Below, piece after piece: positions 8,007 through 15,419 of a stretch of DNA of 30,670 nt. Numbering within the stretch: position 1 is the stretch's first letter; the number at the start of each line of letters is the position of its first letter. Location: assembly GCA_036005845.1 (NCBI GenBank), contig DASYQD010000121.1, positions 1 through 30,670 on the forward strand, read 5' to 3'. This stretch comes from DASYQD01 sp036005845. Lineage in GTDB: Bacteria > Acidobacteriota > Thermoanaerobaculia > Multivoradales > JAIOJS01. The notes under the pieces are model-generated. The model worked only from the letters and a program-made list of their open reading frames with translations, did not search any database and had not been told where the DNA came from. The position numbers and the translations under genes were made by a program.

Positions 8007-8740
8007 GGTGCGAGATCCTCCACGGCGGCGACGGCGACCCAGCGTCGCTTGAGCCACCACACCCCCAGCAAGTCGGCGATGCCGCGCCAGAGGCGGTTGC
8101 TGATGTTGTACTTGCTCTTGCCGAAGCGCCGCGCGCGGTGCGCCACGGGCAGCTCGGTGATGCGCGCCCCTTCCATGCGCGCCAGCGCCGGCAGGAAGCG
8201 GTGCATGCCGTGAAAGGGCGGCAGCCGCTTGACGAAGCGCGTGCGGTAGGCCTTGAGCGAGCAGCCGACGTCGGCGATGCCGTCGTCGAGCACCCGCCGG
8301 CGCACGCCGTTGGCGATGCGCGAGGAAACTTTGCGCACCCAGGAGTCTTGCCGCCGCTGCCGCACGCCTGACACCGCGTCGAAGCCGCGCTCGAGCTCGG
8401 CGAGCAGGCGCGGCGCGTCGGCAGGGTCGTTCTGCAGGTCGCCGTCGAGCGTCACCAGGAGCTCGCCGCGCGCCGTGGCGAAACCGGTTGCGAGAGCGGC
8501 CGATTGCCCGTAGTTGCGATCGTGGCGCAGCGCACGCAGCCGCGGCTCCACGGCGCAGAGACGCGCGAGCGTCGCCGCCGTCGCGTCGCGGCTGCCGTCG
8601 TCGATCACCAGCAGCTCGTAGTCAAGACCGGCGAAGGCGGCGCCGATCTCCCTGACCAGCGGCTCGAGGTTGGGCTCCTCGTCGAACACCGGCACGACGA
8701 CGGAGATCCGGGGAGGCGAGCCGGGCCGGGGATCGGTCAT
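7898..8740 (-). CDS. GT2 family glycosyltransferase (dolichyl/undecaprenyl-phosphate sugar transferase type)
   Basis: 280 aa as read. ISVVVPVFDEE (12-22), DDGS (47-50) and DGDLQNDP (99-106) form the GT-A nucleotide-sugar and metal site. VGCSLKAYR and GKSKYNISNRLWRG are typical of DPM1/GtrB/ArnC-like enzymes that load a sugar onto a polyprenyl phosphate at the cytoplasmic face. The recognisable domain ends near residue 238. The last 30-odd residues are Ser/Ala/Pro-rich and are encoded within the LAB_N gene in another frame, so the true 3' end may have been altered by a frameshift. Pairing with LAB_N is common and suggests a shared job in envelope glycan or lipid A decoration. The product could supply the GT39 enzyme at 10406-12094. 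Confidence 0.87.
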   Translation of the reverse strand: MTDPRPGSPPRISVVVPVFDEEPNLEPLVREIGAAFAGLDYELLVIDDGSRDATAATLARLCAVEPRLRALRHDRNYGQSAALATGFATARGELLVTLDGDLQNDPADAPRLLAELERGFDAVSGVRQRRQDSWVRKVSSRIANGVRRRVLDDGIADVGCSLKAYRTRFVKRLPPFHGMHRFLPALARMEGARITELPVAHRARRFGKSKYNISNRLWRGIADLLGVWWLKRRWVAVAAVEDLAPWTPSTSGSASASSARPSSSAASSSSGSPPSAPSGA

Positions 8741-8820
8741 GCGCTGGAGATGGAGGCGCCGCGGCGGCAGATCCTTCGGCGGGCCGAGTATGCCACGCCG
8801 CAGCCGAGCGGCCGCGCACC

Positions 8821-9411
8821 TCAGTCCGCCTTCGTCGCTTCTCCACCGCTCGCGAGCTGATGCCGCAGCCAGGCGCGCGCCATGCGCCACTCGCGCTGTA
8901 CGGTCGACGGCGAGATGTCGAGCGCCGCGGCGATCTCGTCGACCTCCAGCCCGGCGAAGAACTTGAGCTCGACGACCCGCGCCTGCCGCTCGTCGAGCGC
9001 GGCAAGGCGCTGCAGCGCGTCGTCGACGGCGATCAGGTCCACCTGCGGCGAGTCGGCGAGCTGCGCCTCGGCCACCTCGGTGAGCGGCACCGGCGTCTCA
9101 CGCCCGCCGCGCTTGTCGGCCTGCCGCCGCCGCGCGTGGTCGACCAGCACGCGCCGCATCGCCTGTGCCGCGACGGCGAAGAACTGCACCCGCGCCTCGA
9201 CGTGCACGCGCTCGCGGCCGGAGAGGCGCAGGAACGCCTCGTTGACCAGCGCCGTCGCCTGCAGCGTGTGGCCCGCCCGCTCCTTGCGCAGGTGCTGCGC
9301 GGCGATCGAGCGCAGCTCGTCGTAGATCTGCGGCAGCACGCGGCCGAGCGCCTCGCGGTCGCCGCCGCTCCACGCCAGCAGCGCCGCCGTCACCTCGCCG
9401 CGCGCCGACAT
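8821..9411 (-). CDS. ECF-type RNA polymerase sigma factor
   Basis: 196 aa, usual ECF length. It opens with VTAALLAWSGGDREALGRVLP and has LQATALVNEAFLRL in region 2, features of the sigma-70 ECF subgroup common in Acidobacteria, Planctomycetes and delta-type bacteria. Region 4 holds a helix-turn-helix (EIAAALDISPSTVQREWRMA). The linker is rich in Ala, Asp and Gln. ATG 9411 has a GGAG sequence upstream. No anti-sigma factor or Ser/Thr kinase is encoded beside it, although in this subgroup regulation is often through a kinase. The closest kinase-fold gene in the window (27279-29219) is distant and degenerate. mscL lies 24 nt upstream and may be in the same transcript. Confidence 0.9.
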   Translation of the reverse strand: MSARGEVTAALLAWSGGDREALGRVLPQIYDELRSIAAQHLRKERAGHTLQATALVNEAFLRLSGRERVHVEARVQFFAVAAQAMRRVLVDHARRRQADKRGGRETPVPLTEVAEAQLADSPQVDLIAVDDALQRLAALDERQARVVELKFFAGLEVDEIAAALDISPSTVQREWRMARAWLRHQLASGGEATKAD

Positions 9412-9435
9412 CGCCGCTCTCCGACCCTCCCGTCG

Positions 9436-9897
9436 TCAAGCCGCCTTCGGCAGCTCCGACGTGCAGTGCGGGCAGCGCACGGCGGCGATGGGGATGTCGG
9501 TGGCGCAGAACGGGCAGCTCTTGTTGGCGGGGCTGCTCGGCTCTTCGGGCTCCAAGCCGCGGCGCAGCCGGTTCATGGCGCGCACCGCCAGGAAGACCGC
9601 GAAGGCGACGAGCATGAAGCTCACCACGTTGTTGAGGAAGACGCCGTAGTTGAGGGTCACCGCGCCCGCCGCCTTGGCCTGCTCGAGGCTGAGGTACGGC
9701 CCCGGCGGCACGCCGCGCTTGAGCAGCACGAACTGGTCGGCGAAGTCGACGCCGCCGGTGACCAGGCCGATGGGCGGCATCATCAGGTCCTCCACCGCCG
9801 ATTTGACGATGGTGCCGAACGAGGCGCCGAGGATGAGGCCGACGGCGAGGTCGACGACGTTGCCGCGCACGGCGAACTCGCGGAACTCCTTGAACAT
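9436..9897 (-). CDS. mscL: Large-conductance mechanosensitive channel with C-terminal zinc ribbon
   Basis: 153 aa. FKEFREFAVRGNVVDLAVG followed by ASFGTIVKSAVEDLMMPPIG is the MscL N-terminal helix and pore-lining TM1. TM2 is LNNVVSFMLVAFAVFLAVRAMN. The channel opens under membrane tension and releases solutes on osmotic downshock. After TM2, where most MscL proteins have a short cytoplasmic helix bundle, this one ends in CPFCATDIPIAAVRCPHC, two CxxC pairs that look like a rubredoxin-type zinc ribbon. ATG 9897 is preceded by GGGAGGG at good spacing. It is transcribed away from the HD-domain gene, sharing an 80-nt divergent intergenic region. Confidence 0.93.
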   Translation of the reverse strand: MFKEFREFAVRGNVVDLAVGLILGASFGTIVKSAVEDLMMPPIGLVTGGVDFADQFVLLKRGVPPGPYLSLEQAKAAGAVTLNYGVFLNNVVSFMLVAFAVFLAVRAMNRLRRGLEPEEPSSPANKSCPFCATDIPIAAVRCPHCTSELPKAA

Positions 9898-9977
9898 GAC
9901 GTGCCCTCCCGCGTTTGCGCCGAATCCTATCCCCGGCCGCGGAGGCGATGCCGCGACGCGCATAGACTCCCGCCCCG

Positions 9978-10547
9978 GTGCTGCGCCACGAATCGCTCCT
10001 CGACTCGCTTCTCGAGCTGCAGATCCTCGACCGCGTGCCGCGCAGCGGCTGGGCGCTGCGCGGCGTGCCGGAGCCGGAGAGCGTCAGCGAGCACGCCTTC
10101 CACGTCGTGTTGCTGGTGTGGGCGCTGGCGCCCGACGTGCCGGGGCTCGACGCCGCGCGCGCCATGGAGCTCGCCGTCGTCCACGACCTCGCCGAGGTGC
10201 GTCTCGGCGACCTGCCGCGCACCGCCGCGCGCTACCTCCCCGAGGGCGCCAAGCACGCGGCGGAGGAGGCGGCGCTCGGCGAGCTGTTGGCGCCGCTCGG
10301 CGGCCGCGCCGCCGCGCTCTATCGCGAGTACCGCGGCAAAGAGTCGCGCGAGGCGCGCTTCGTCGGTGCCTGCGACAAGCTGCAGCTGATGATCAAGGTG
10401 ACGCTCTACGAGTCGTGGGGCGCCGGCGGGCTGGGCGAGTTCTGGGACAACGGCGAGAACTTCCCCGACGACGAGTTCGCGCCGGTCGCGGCGCTCGTCG
10501 CGTCCTTGAAGGAACGGCGCGCGCCCGGCCGCCGCTCGAGCACGTAG
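9978..10547 (+). CDS. HD-domain phosphohydrolase (YfbR/HDDC2-like 5'-nucleotidase type)
   Basis: 189 aa from a GTG at 9978. SEHAFHV (H39), VVHDLAE (H69, D70) and the later KLQLMIK region give the H...HD...D metal-binding pattern of HD-domain deoxynucleoside 5'-monophosphatases. The opening (LLELQILDRVPRSGWALRGV) matches the HDDC2/YfbR group. Likely a cytoplasmic nucleotide phosphohydrolase; substrate unproven. The 3' end overlaps the 3' end of the convergent GT39 gene by about 140 nt. The last residues (ERRAPGRRSST) look like read-through beyond the conserved domain. Confidence 0.8.
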   Translation: MLRHESLLDSLLELQILDRVPRSGWALRGVPEPESVSEHAFHVVLLVWALAPDVPGLDAARAMELAVVHDLAEVRLGDLPRTAARYLPEGAKHAAEEAALGELLAPLGGRAAALYREYRGKESREARFVGACDKLQLMIKVTLYESWGAGGLGEFWDNGENFPDDEFAPVAALVASLKERRAPGRRSST

Positions 10548-12094
10548 ATGTGCAGCCGGTTGTCGGGATAGGTGACGCCGGTGGTGTTCATGGCCTCGGT
10601 GCCGAGCTGCGCCCGCACCTGGTAGCTGCGCAGCAGCCACTCGGCGTCGGCGCCGGGGAACAGCTCGCTGCCGTCGGGGCGCACCAGCGGGGTGACGACG
10701 AGGAAGCGCGGCTCGGCGCGCATGGCGCGCGGGCGCGCTTCGTCTTCCCACCAGCCGAGCTCTACCTTCGGGCCGAGACGCTGCAGATCCAGCGGCGCGA
10801 TCGCCACCTGCCGCATCACCAGCACGCTCTGCGCCGGCTCGCGGTGGCGCAGCAGCCAGTCGACGGCCTGCGAGCGGGTGTCGCGCAGCCGCGCGCGCTC
10901 GGCGGCGTAAGCGGCGTCGCCCGGCGCGTAGAGCGCGACGAGCAGGACGATTGCCGCGGCCGGCACCAACACCGGCCGCCGCAACCGCTCCCCTAACCAA
11001 CCGGCGAGCACGCCGACGGCGACGCAGCCGATGGCGACGACGGGCAGCAGATGACGGAACGGTTGGAACGCGTAGCTGGCGTGGAAGCCCACCATCGTCA
11101 GGGTGAAGACGCCCCAGGCGACGCCGTCGCGGCGCCAGCGCGGCACGGCGACGGCGACAGCGCTACCGGCGAGCGCGAGGGCGAGGAAAACCCAACCCAC
11201 CTCCGGCCGCTCGAAGTGCAGGTCCCACTCGGCGCGGCGCACCGCCTGGTCCCAGTAGGTCACGCTGTGGTTGGTGCTGTAGCCCTGCCGTTCGAGCAGC
11301 AGCCGCCGCCAGATGGTGACGCCCTGCGTCGCCAGCGACGGCATCGCGACCACCGCCGCCAGGCCGCCGGCAAGCGCCGCCACCGCGGCGCGTGCGAGTC
11401 GCTGCGGCCAGCTCCACGGCAGGAGCACGAGCTGCACGACGACGGCGATCCCCACCAGGCCGGCGGGATACTTCGACACCGCGGCGAGGCCGCAGCAGGC
11501 GCCGGCGAGCGCCACGCGCAGCCACTGCCGGGGCACGCTCACCGACGAGGCGATCGCCAGCGCACCGAGCGCGAAGAGCGTCGTGTACGCGTCGACGATG
11601 ACGATCGAGCCGCGCAGCACGAGGGCCGGCACGAGCGCCATCGCAGCCGCCGCCACCGCGCCGGCGCCGATGCCGGCAAGGCGCCGCGCGTAGAAGCCGG
11701 CAATCAGCACGGCACCGAGAGCGGCGAGCACGCTCAAGAGGCGGCCGACGAGCAGCAGCTCCGGCGGGTCGATGACGTCGTAGAAGCCGCTCGAGCGGCC
11801 GATGCTCGCCAGCATGGGCTCGTCGCGGAAAGGCGAGGCGACGGCGGCGGCGAGTCGCGCTGCGACCGCGATGGTGCGCGACGGCAGCTGCGGGTAGTGG
11901 TTCTCCTCGGGATTCCAAATGCCGGTGGCGATCTGCTTCTGCGCCGGCCGCAGCACGTGTCCCTCGTCGACGTAGGCGAGGTAGGGGTAGCCGGCGACGA
12001 TCGGCGGCAGGCGCAGCGCGGCCGCCGCCAGGAGCACGACGGCGAGGATGCCGGGCCAGAGCCAGCGCGAGGCGCGGTTCGCGTCACCGTCCAT
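10406..12094 (-). CDS. GT39-type membrane glycosyltransferase (ArnT/PMT-like)
   Basis: 562 aa, about ten or more hydrophobic helices followed by a periplasmic C-terminal part. The first extracytoplasmic loop has the acidic pair in YLAYVDEGHVLRP (D43, E44), the catalytic DE signature of GT39/GT83-fold enzymes using polyprenyl-phosphate sugars. These transfer a sugar to lipid, protein or glycan on the periplasmic side. The acceptor is unknown. The C-terminal 45 residues overlap the convergent HD-domain gene and turn Ser/Pro-rich, so the stop at 10406 may not reflect the ancestral end. It is the last gene of the 23869-10406 train, with the largest gap (93 nt) before it. A donor could come from the GT2 enzyme at 7898-8740 (inference). 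Confidence 0.82.
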   Translation of the reverse strand: MDGDANRASRWLWPGILAVVLLAAAALRLPPIVAGYPYLAYVDEGHVLRPAQKQIATGIWNPEENHYPQLPSRTIAVAARLAAAVASPFRDEPMLASIGRSSGFYDVIDPPELLLVGRLLSVLAALGAVLIAGFYARRLAGIGAGAVAAAAMALVPALVLRGSIVIVDAYTTLFALGALAIASSVSVPRQWLRVALAGACCGLAAVSKYPAGLVGIAVVVQLVLLPWSWPQRLARAAVAALAGGLAAVVAMPSLATQGVTIWRRLLLERQGYSTNHSVTYWDQAVRRAEWDLHFERPEVGWVFLALALAGSAVAVAVPRWRRDGVAWGVFTLTMVGFHASYAFQPFRHLLPVVAIGCVAVGVLAGWLGERLRRPVLVPAAAIVLLVALYAPGDAAYAAERARLRDTRSQAVDWLLRHREPAQSVLVMRQVAIAPLDLQRLGPKVELGWWEDEARPRAMRAEPRFLVVTPLVRPDGSELFPGADAEWLLRSYQVRAQLGTEAMNTTGVTYPDNRLHIYVLERRPGARRSFKDATSAATGANSSSGKFSPLSQNSPSPPAPHDS

Positions 12095-12187
12095 CGGTCA
12101 TCCGTACGAACTCGTACGGCCGCGGCACGGCCCGCATCCACCCGCGGCGTTGCTGAAGGATGTAGGCGCGCCGCGTCGGCGCCGATC

Positions 12188-12919
12188 CTACGCCAGCTCG
12201 GAGCCGGGGTCGCCTTCGAAGCCGTCGTAGGCGCGCTCGCCGTAACGCTCGGTCTCGCGGCGCAGGCTGACGCCGCGGCGGGCGAGCAGCCGCTCGAGGC
12301 GGCCGAGGAGGCTCTCGCCGAGCAGCGACTCGGCGGAGGTCACCACGTCCGCGAGCACCTGGCGCAGCTCCTGGCGGCCGCTCCAATAGAGGCGCGCCCG
12401 CGGCTCCAGGTTGGGGCCCAGCGCCTGCGTCAGCACCGCCGCCGCGAGCACCAGGTCGTCCATGTAGCCGAGGGCGCCGACGAGCGCCTCGGGAAGCAGA
12501 TCGAAGGGCAGGATGAAGTAGGCGAGCGCGCCGCCGATGAGCCCGCGCGTCGCCGCCGGCACCTCCGGGTCGAGCGCCAGGCGCGCGAGCAGCATGAAGA
12601 CGTCGGGCACCAGCAGCAGCACGTCGGCGGCGCCGCGGCCGATGCGGCCGCCGCGCTTCTCGATCGCCGAGACGACGCGGCCGCGCAGGCGGTCGTAGAA
12701 GGCGAGCATGCGCAGCGGCGCCACCTCGCCGCGGCCGCGCACGAAAGCCACCTCCGCCTCGGAGGGCAGGCGCCGCAGGGCCAGACGATCGCCGTGCGGT
12801 GGCAACAGCGTCGCATCCGCCGGCTCCGGACGCTCGAGCTCGTCGAGGTCGTCCAGCCCGTCGCGGACGTCAGGGTCTTCGAAGCCGTCCAGCTCGGTGT
12901 CGTCGCCGTCGTTGCGCAC
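12188..12919 (-). CDS. DUF1232 (YkvA-type) protein
   Basis: 243 aa. The core AYFILPFDLLPEALVGALGYMDDLVLAA (about 133-160) is the DUF1232 signature, two short hydrophobic helices around a conserved D-x-x-P-E and G-Y-x-D-D. No biochemical role is established for the family. An acidic N-terminal stretch (DDTELDGFEDPDVRDGLDD) and an Arg/Glu-rich C-terminus flank it. It lies 38 nt after the UbiA prenyltransferase in the same direction, so it is probably co-transcribed with that module, but its contribution is unknown. Confidence 0.8.
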   Translation of the reverse strand: MRNDGDDTELDGFEDPDVRDGLDDLDELERPEPADATLLPPHGDRLALRRLPSEAEVAFVRGRGEVAPLRMLAFYDRLRGRVVSAIEKRGGRIGRGAADVLLLVPDVFMLLARLALDPEVPAATRGLIGGALAYFILPFDLLPEALVGALGYMDDLVLAAAVLTQALGPNLEPRARLYWSGRQELRQVLADVVTSAESLLGESLLGRLERLLARRGVSLRRETERYGERAYDGFEGDPGSELA

Positions 12920-12957
12920 GCGTCAATTCTAACCGGCGCGGCGTGATATCGCGGCGT

Positions 12958-14001
12958 TCACGACAGGCGAAAGACGTACGCCAGCGCGAACCCCACCTGC
13001 GCCGCCATCATCATCAGGTACATGTGCGTCCACGACGGGTGGTTCTCCACCTTGGCCAGCGAGTCGGGGTCGCGCAGGATGAGCCACACCGTGTAGATGC
13101 CCCACAGCGTCAGCAGCAGGCCGAGCGCGGTGAGCAGGATGGGATCGCCGGTGAGGATGGGGTGGCTGGGCTGCTGCGGATCGCGCACCCAGGCGCCGAC
13201 CGGCAGCAGCAGCCAGGGGAAGACGAAGAACGGCGCGATGATCCACGCCGCCTTGCGCACGCCGTAGAGGATGGGCGGCGTGCGGCAGCCGCCGGCGCGG
13301 TCGCCGGGGATGTCGGCGAAGTCCTTGGTCGAGGCGGCGCCGACGAGAAAGAGCGCGAAGATGGCGCCGATGAACCAGGGTTCGGTGTAGCCGACCGTGG
13401 CGACCATCGCCCAGCCCGCCACCTTGAGCAGCATGCCGCGCGGGATGGCGATGGTGACGTTTGCCCACATGCCGCGCGCCTTGGTGCGCCCCCACGCCGG
13501 CACCGAGTACATCAGCGTCGAGACGAAGCCGAGCAGGTAGATGAAGAAGGTCTGGTGCCGGCCGAGCGGCGCCGCCAGCTTCGCGCCCCACGTCGTGTAC
13601 GGGTAGACGACGACCGCCCACGTCGGCAGCAGCGCCAGCACGTAGAAGGTGATGGTGAAGATCCACACGCCGCGCAGCGACAGCTCGCCGGTGCACAGCG
13701 GCCGCGACGGCTTGTTGATGCGGTCGATCTCGAGGTCGTAGATCTGGTTGATGGCGTTGTTGGCGGCGTTGAGGAACGCGGCGCAGAGCGAGCCGAGGGC
13801 GACGGTGAGCACCACCGACAAAGTGAGCTGCCGCGACGGGTCGGGGTTGTGCACCGAGCCGAAGGCGCACACCGCGCCGGAAATAATGCCGAGCAGCGGT
13901 GGCAGCAGCGTGAATGGGCGCGCCAGCTGAACGTAGAGGGCAAGCTTGGAGCGGGACGCCGGCGCGGCGGCTGGAGCCGTGGTGGCAGTGGTCGTCGTCA
14001 T
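12958..14001 (-). CDS. UbiA-superfamily prenyltransferase
   Basis: 347 aa with about nine transmembrane helices after an Ala/Thr-rich start. The two Asp-rich diphosphate/Mg sites are visible: NQIYDLEIDRINKP (N85 to P98) and KDFADIPGDRAGG (226-238). The first is NQxxDxxxDxxNKPxxPL, closer to homogentisate phytyltransferase/chlorophyll-synthase-type enzymes than to the NDxxDxxxD of UbiA or DPPR synthase (motif reading by eye, not an alignment). The enzyme transfers a prenyl group from prenyl diphosphate to an aromatic, tetrapyrrole or glycerol acceptor. Its gene follows the phytol-kinase/DUF92 fusion by 16 nt, so the fusion could supply phytyl or geranylgeranyl diphosphate to it. Acceptor unknown. 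Confidence 0.87.
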   Translation of the reverse strand: MTTTTATTAPAAAPASRSKLALYVQLARPFTLLPPLLGIISGAVCAFGSVHNPDPSRQLTLSVVLTVALGSLCAAFLNAANNAINQIYDLEIDRINKPSRPLCTGELSLRGVWIFTITFYVLALLPTWAVVVYPYTTWGAKLAAPLGRHQTFFIYLLGFVSTLMYSVPAWGRTKARGMWANVTIAIPRGMLLKVAGWAMVATVGYTEPWFIGAIFALFLVGAASTKDFADIPGDRAGGCRTPPILYGVRKAAWIIAPFFVFPWLLLPVGAWVRDPQQPSHPILTGDPILLTALGLLLTLWGIYTVWLILRDPDSLAKVENHPSWTHMYLMMMAAQVGFALAYVFRLS

Positions 14002-14017
14002 GTCTGGTGTTCGCGAA

Positions 14018-15394
14018 TCAGAGCAGCGTGGAAAGCGCGGCGGCGATCAGCGCGCCGATCAGCGTGTTGAGAAAGTTCACCGCTTCGTTGTCGAGCAGGC
14101 CGCGCCGTTCGATGGTGGCGCCGACGACGCTCTCGAGCAGCGAGCCGAGGAAGGCGGCGACGACGACGGCGAGCGCGCCGAGCCAAGGATAGAGCCCGGC
14201 GGCGGCGCCGAGCGCGGCGACGATCGCCGAGGCGAGCACGCCGGCGAGCGTGCCCTCGAGCGACACCGCACCCTGCGTGCCGCGCGCCACCGGCCGCAGC
14301 GTGGTGACGAGGAAGGTGCGCCGCCCCCAGAGCTGGCCGATCTCGCTGCCGGCGGTGTCGGCGGCGGCGGTGGCGAGCGCGCCCGCCGCGGCGAGCGCGA
14401 AGACCAGCGGGTGGCCGGTGGTGACGGCGAAGACCGCCGCCAGCGCCGCGACGCCGCCGTTGGCGATGGCGTGGCGCGCGCTGCGCCGGCCGCCCTTCTC
14501 CTGCGCCAGCTTTCGCTCCAGCTTGTGGCGATAGCCGAGCTTGGTGCAGCCGGTGCCGATGACGAAGAAGGCGAAGAGCAGCAGCCAGCCCTGCCAGCCG
14601 AGCGCCGCCCACATTGCGGTGCCGAGCAGCCAGCCCATGACCGCGCCCGAGCGATCGACGCCGCGGATGGCGAACGCCAGCCCACCGAGCGCCGCGTTGA
14701 CCGCCGCGCCGATCGCGAGCCGCGGCAGGAGCCCGCCCGCGATCGCCGCCTCCCACCGGCCTTCGGTGAGCACGATGCAGAAGAGCAGCAGGCCGGCGAG
14801 CAGCGGCACCGAGATGTTGTCGTCGAGCGCCTGCGGGATCGACTCGACGAGGGCGCCGAGCAGCGCCGTCGCCAGGCCGGCGGCGAGGGCGAAGCCGATC
14901 GCGTAGCGACCCGGCGCCGTCCACAGCAGCAACCCCGCCGCGCCGAGAGTGCCGAAGAGCAGGTAGGCGAAGCTGCCCATCCAGCTCTTCTTCGGGTTCC
15001 ACGGCAGCTTGCGGCGGCCGAGCGCCATGCCGGCGAGCGAGGCCATGCCGTCGCCAAAGGCGAGCACGCCCCACACCGCCGCCGCGACCTCCAGCCGCCG
15101 GTGGAAGGTGAGGACGAGCAGCAGCACCGCCACCGGGTAGAGCACGATGCCCCACGAGCCGCCGCGCAGGGTCTCCGCCTCGCGCCAGAGCTTCCTGCCA
15201 CCGAGCCGCGGCAGCAGCAACAGGTTGAAGAGCACGGCGACGAGCGCGCAGGCGGCGCCCCACAGCGGACCGAGGAAGCGCAGCAGGAAGGCGAGCCCGC
15301 CGACGCCCATGTGGACGAGCTTGCGCAACACCGCACCGCCGGTGAGGCGGTGAGCGCTCGGTGTGGCCGGAACGGCAACAGGGAAGCTGCTCAT
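14018..15394 (-). CDS. Fused CTP-dependent phytol/prenol kinase (VTE5-like) and DUF92 phytyl-phosphate kinase (VTE6-like)
   Basis: 458 aa, many transmembrane helices. The N-terminal half (about 20-215) has RKLVHMG (24-30) and FGDGMASLAG...LPWNPKKSWMGS (113-141), the conserved segments of the dolichol kinase/VTE5/CDP-diglyceride synthetase family. The C-terminal half (about 217-458) has ADTAGSEIGQLWG (345-357), GTQGAVSLEGTLAG (372-385) and NEAVNFLNTLIGA (436-448), characteristic of DUF92, the family of plant VTE6 and cyanobacterial homologues. In plants and cyanobacteria these two enzymes successively turn phytol into phytyl phosphate and phytyl diphosphate. Here both would be one polypeptide. 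ATG 15394 is chosen as it precedes the first conserved segment and avoids overlap with the upstream gene; an in-frame start at 15472 is possible. The substrate could be another prenol. Confidence 0.85.
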   Translation of the reverse strand: MSSFPVAVPATPSAHRLTGGAVLRKLVHMGVGGLAFLLRFLGPLWGAACALVAVLFNLLLLPRLGGRKLWREAETLRGGSWGIVLYPVAVLLLVLTFHRRLEVAAAVWGVLAFGDGMASLAGMALGRRKLPWNPKKSWMGSFAYLLFGTLGAAGLLLWTAPGRYAIGFALAAGLATALLGALVESIPQALDDNISVPLLAGLLLFCIVLTEGRWEAAIAGGLLPRLAIGAAVNAALGGLAFAIRGVDRSGAVMGWLLGTAMWAALGWQGWLLLFAFFVIGTGCTKLGYRHKLERKLAQEKGGRRSARHAIANGGVAALAAVFAVTTGHPLVFALAAAGALATAAADTAGSEIGQLWGRRTFLVTTLRPVARGTQGAVSLEGTLAGVLASAIVAALGAAAGLYPWLGALAVVVAAFLGSLLESVVGATIERRGLLDNEAVNFLNTLIGALIAAALSTLL

Positions 15395-15419
15395 CGCGTC
15401 GCGAAGCTCGGCAGGGTCG

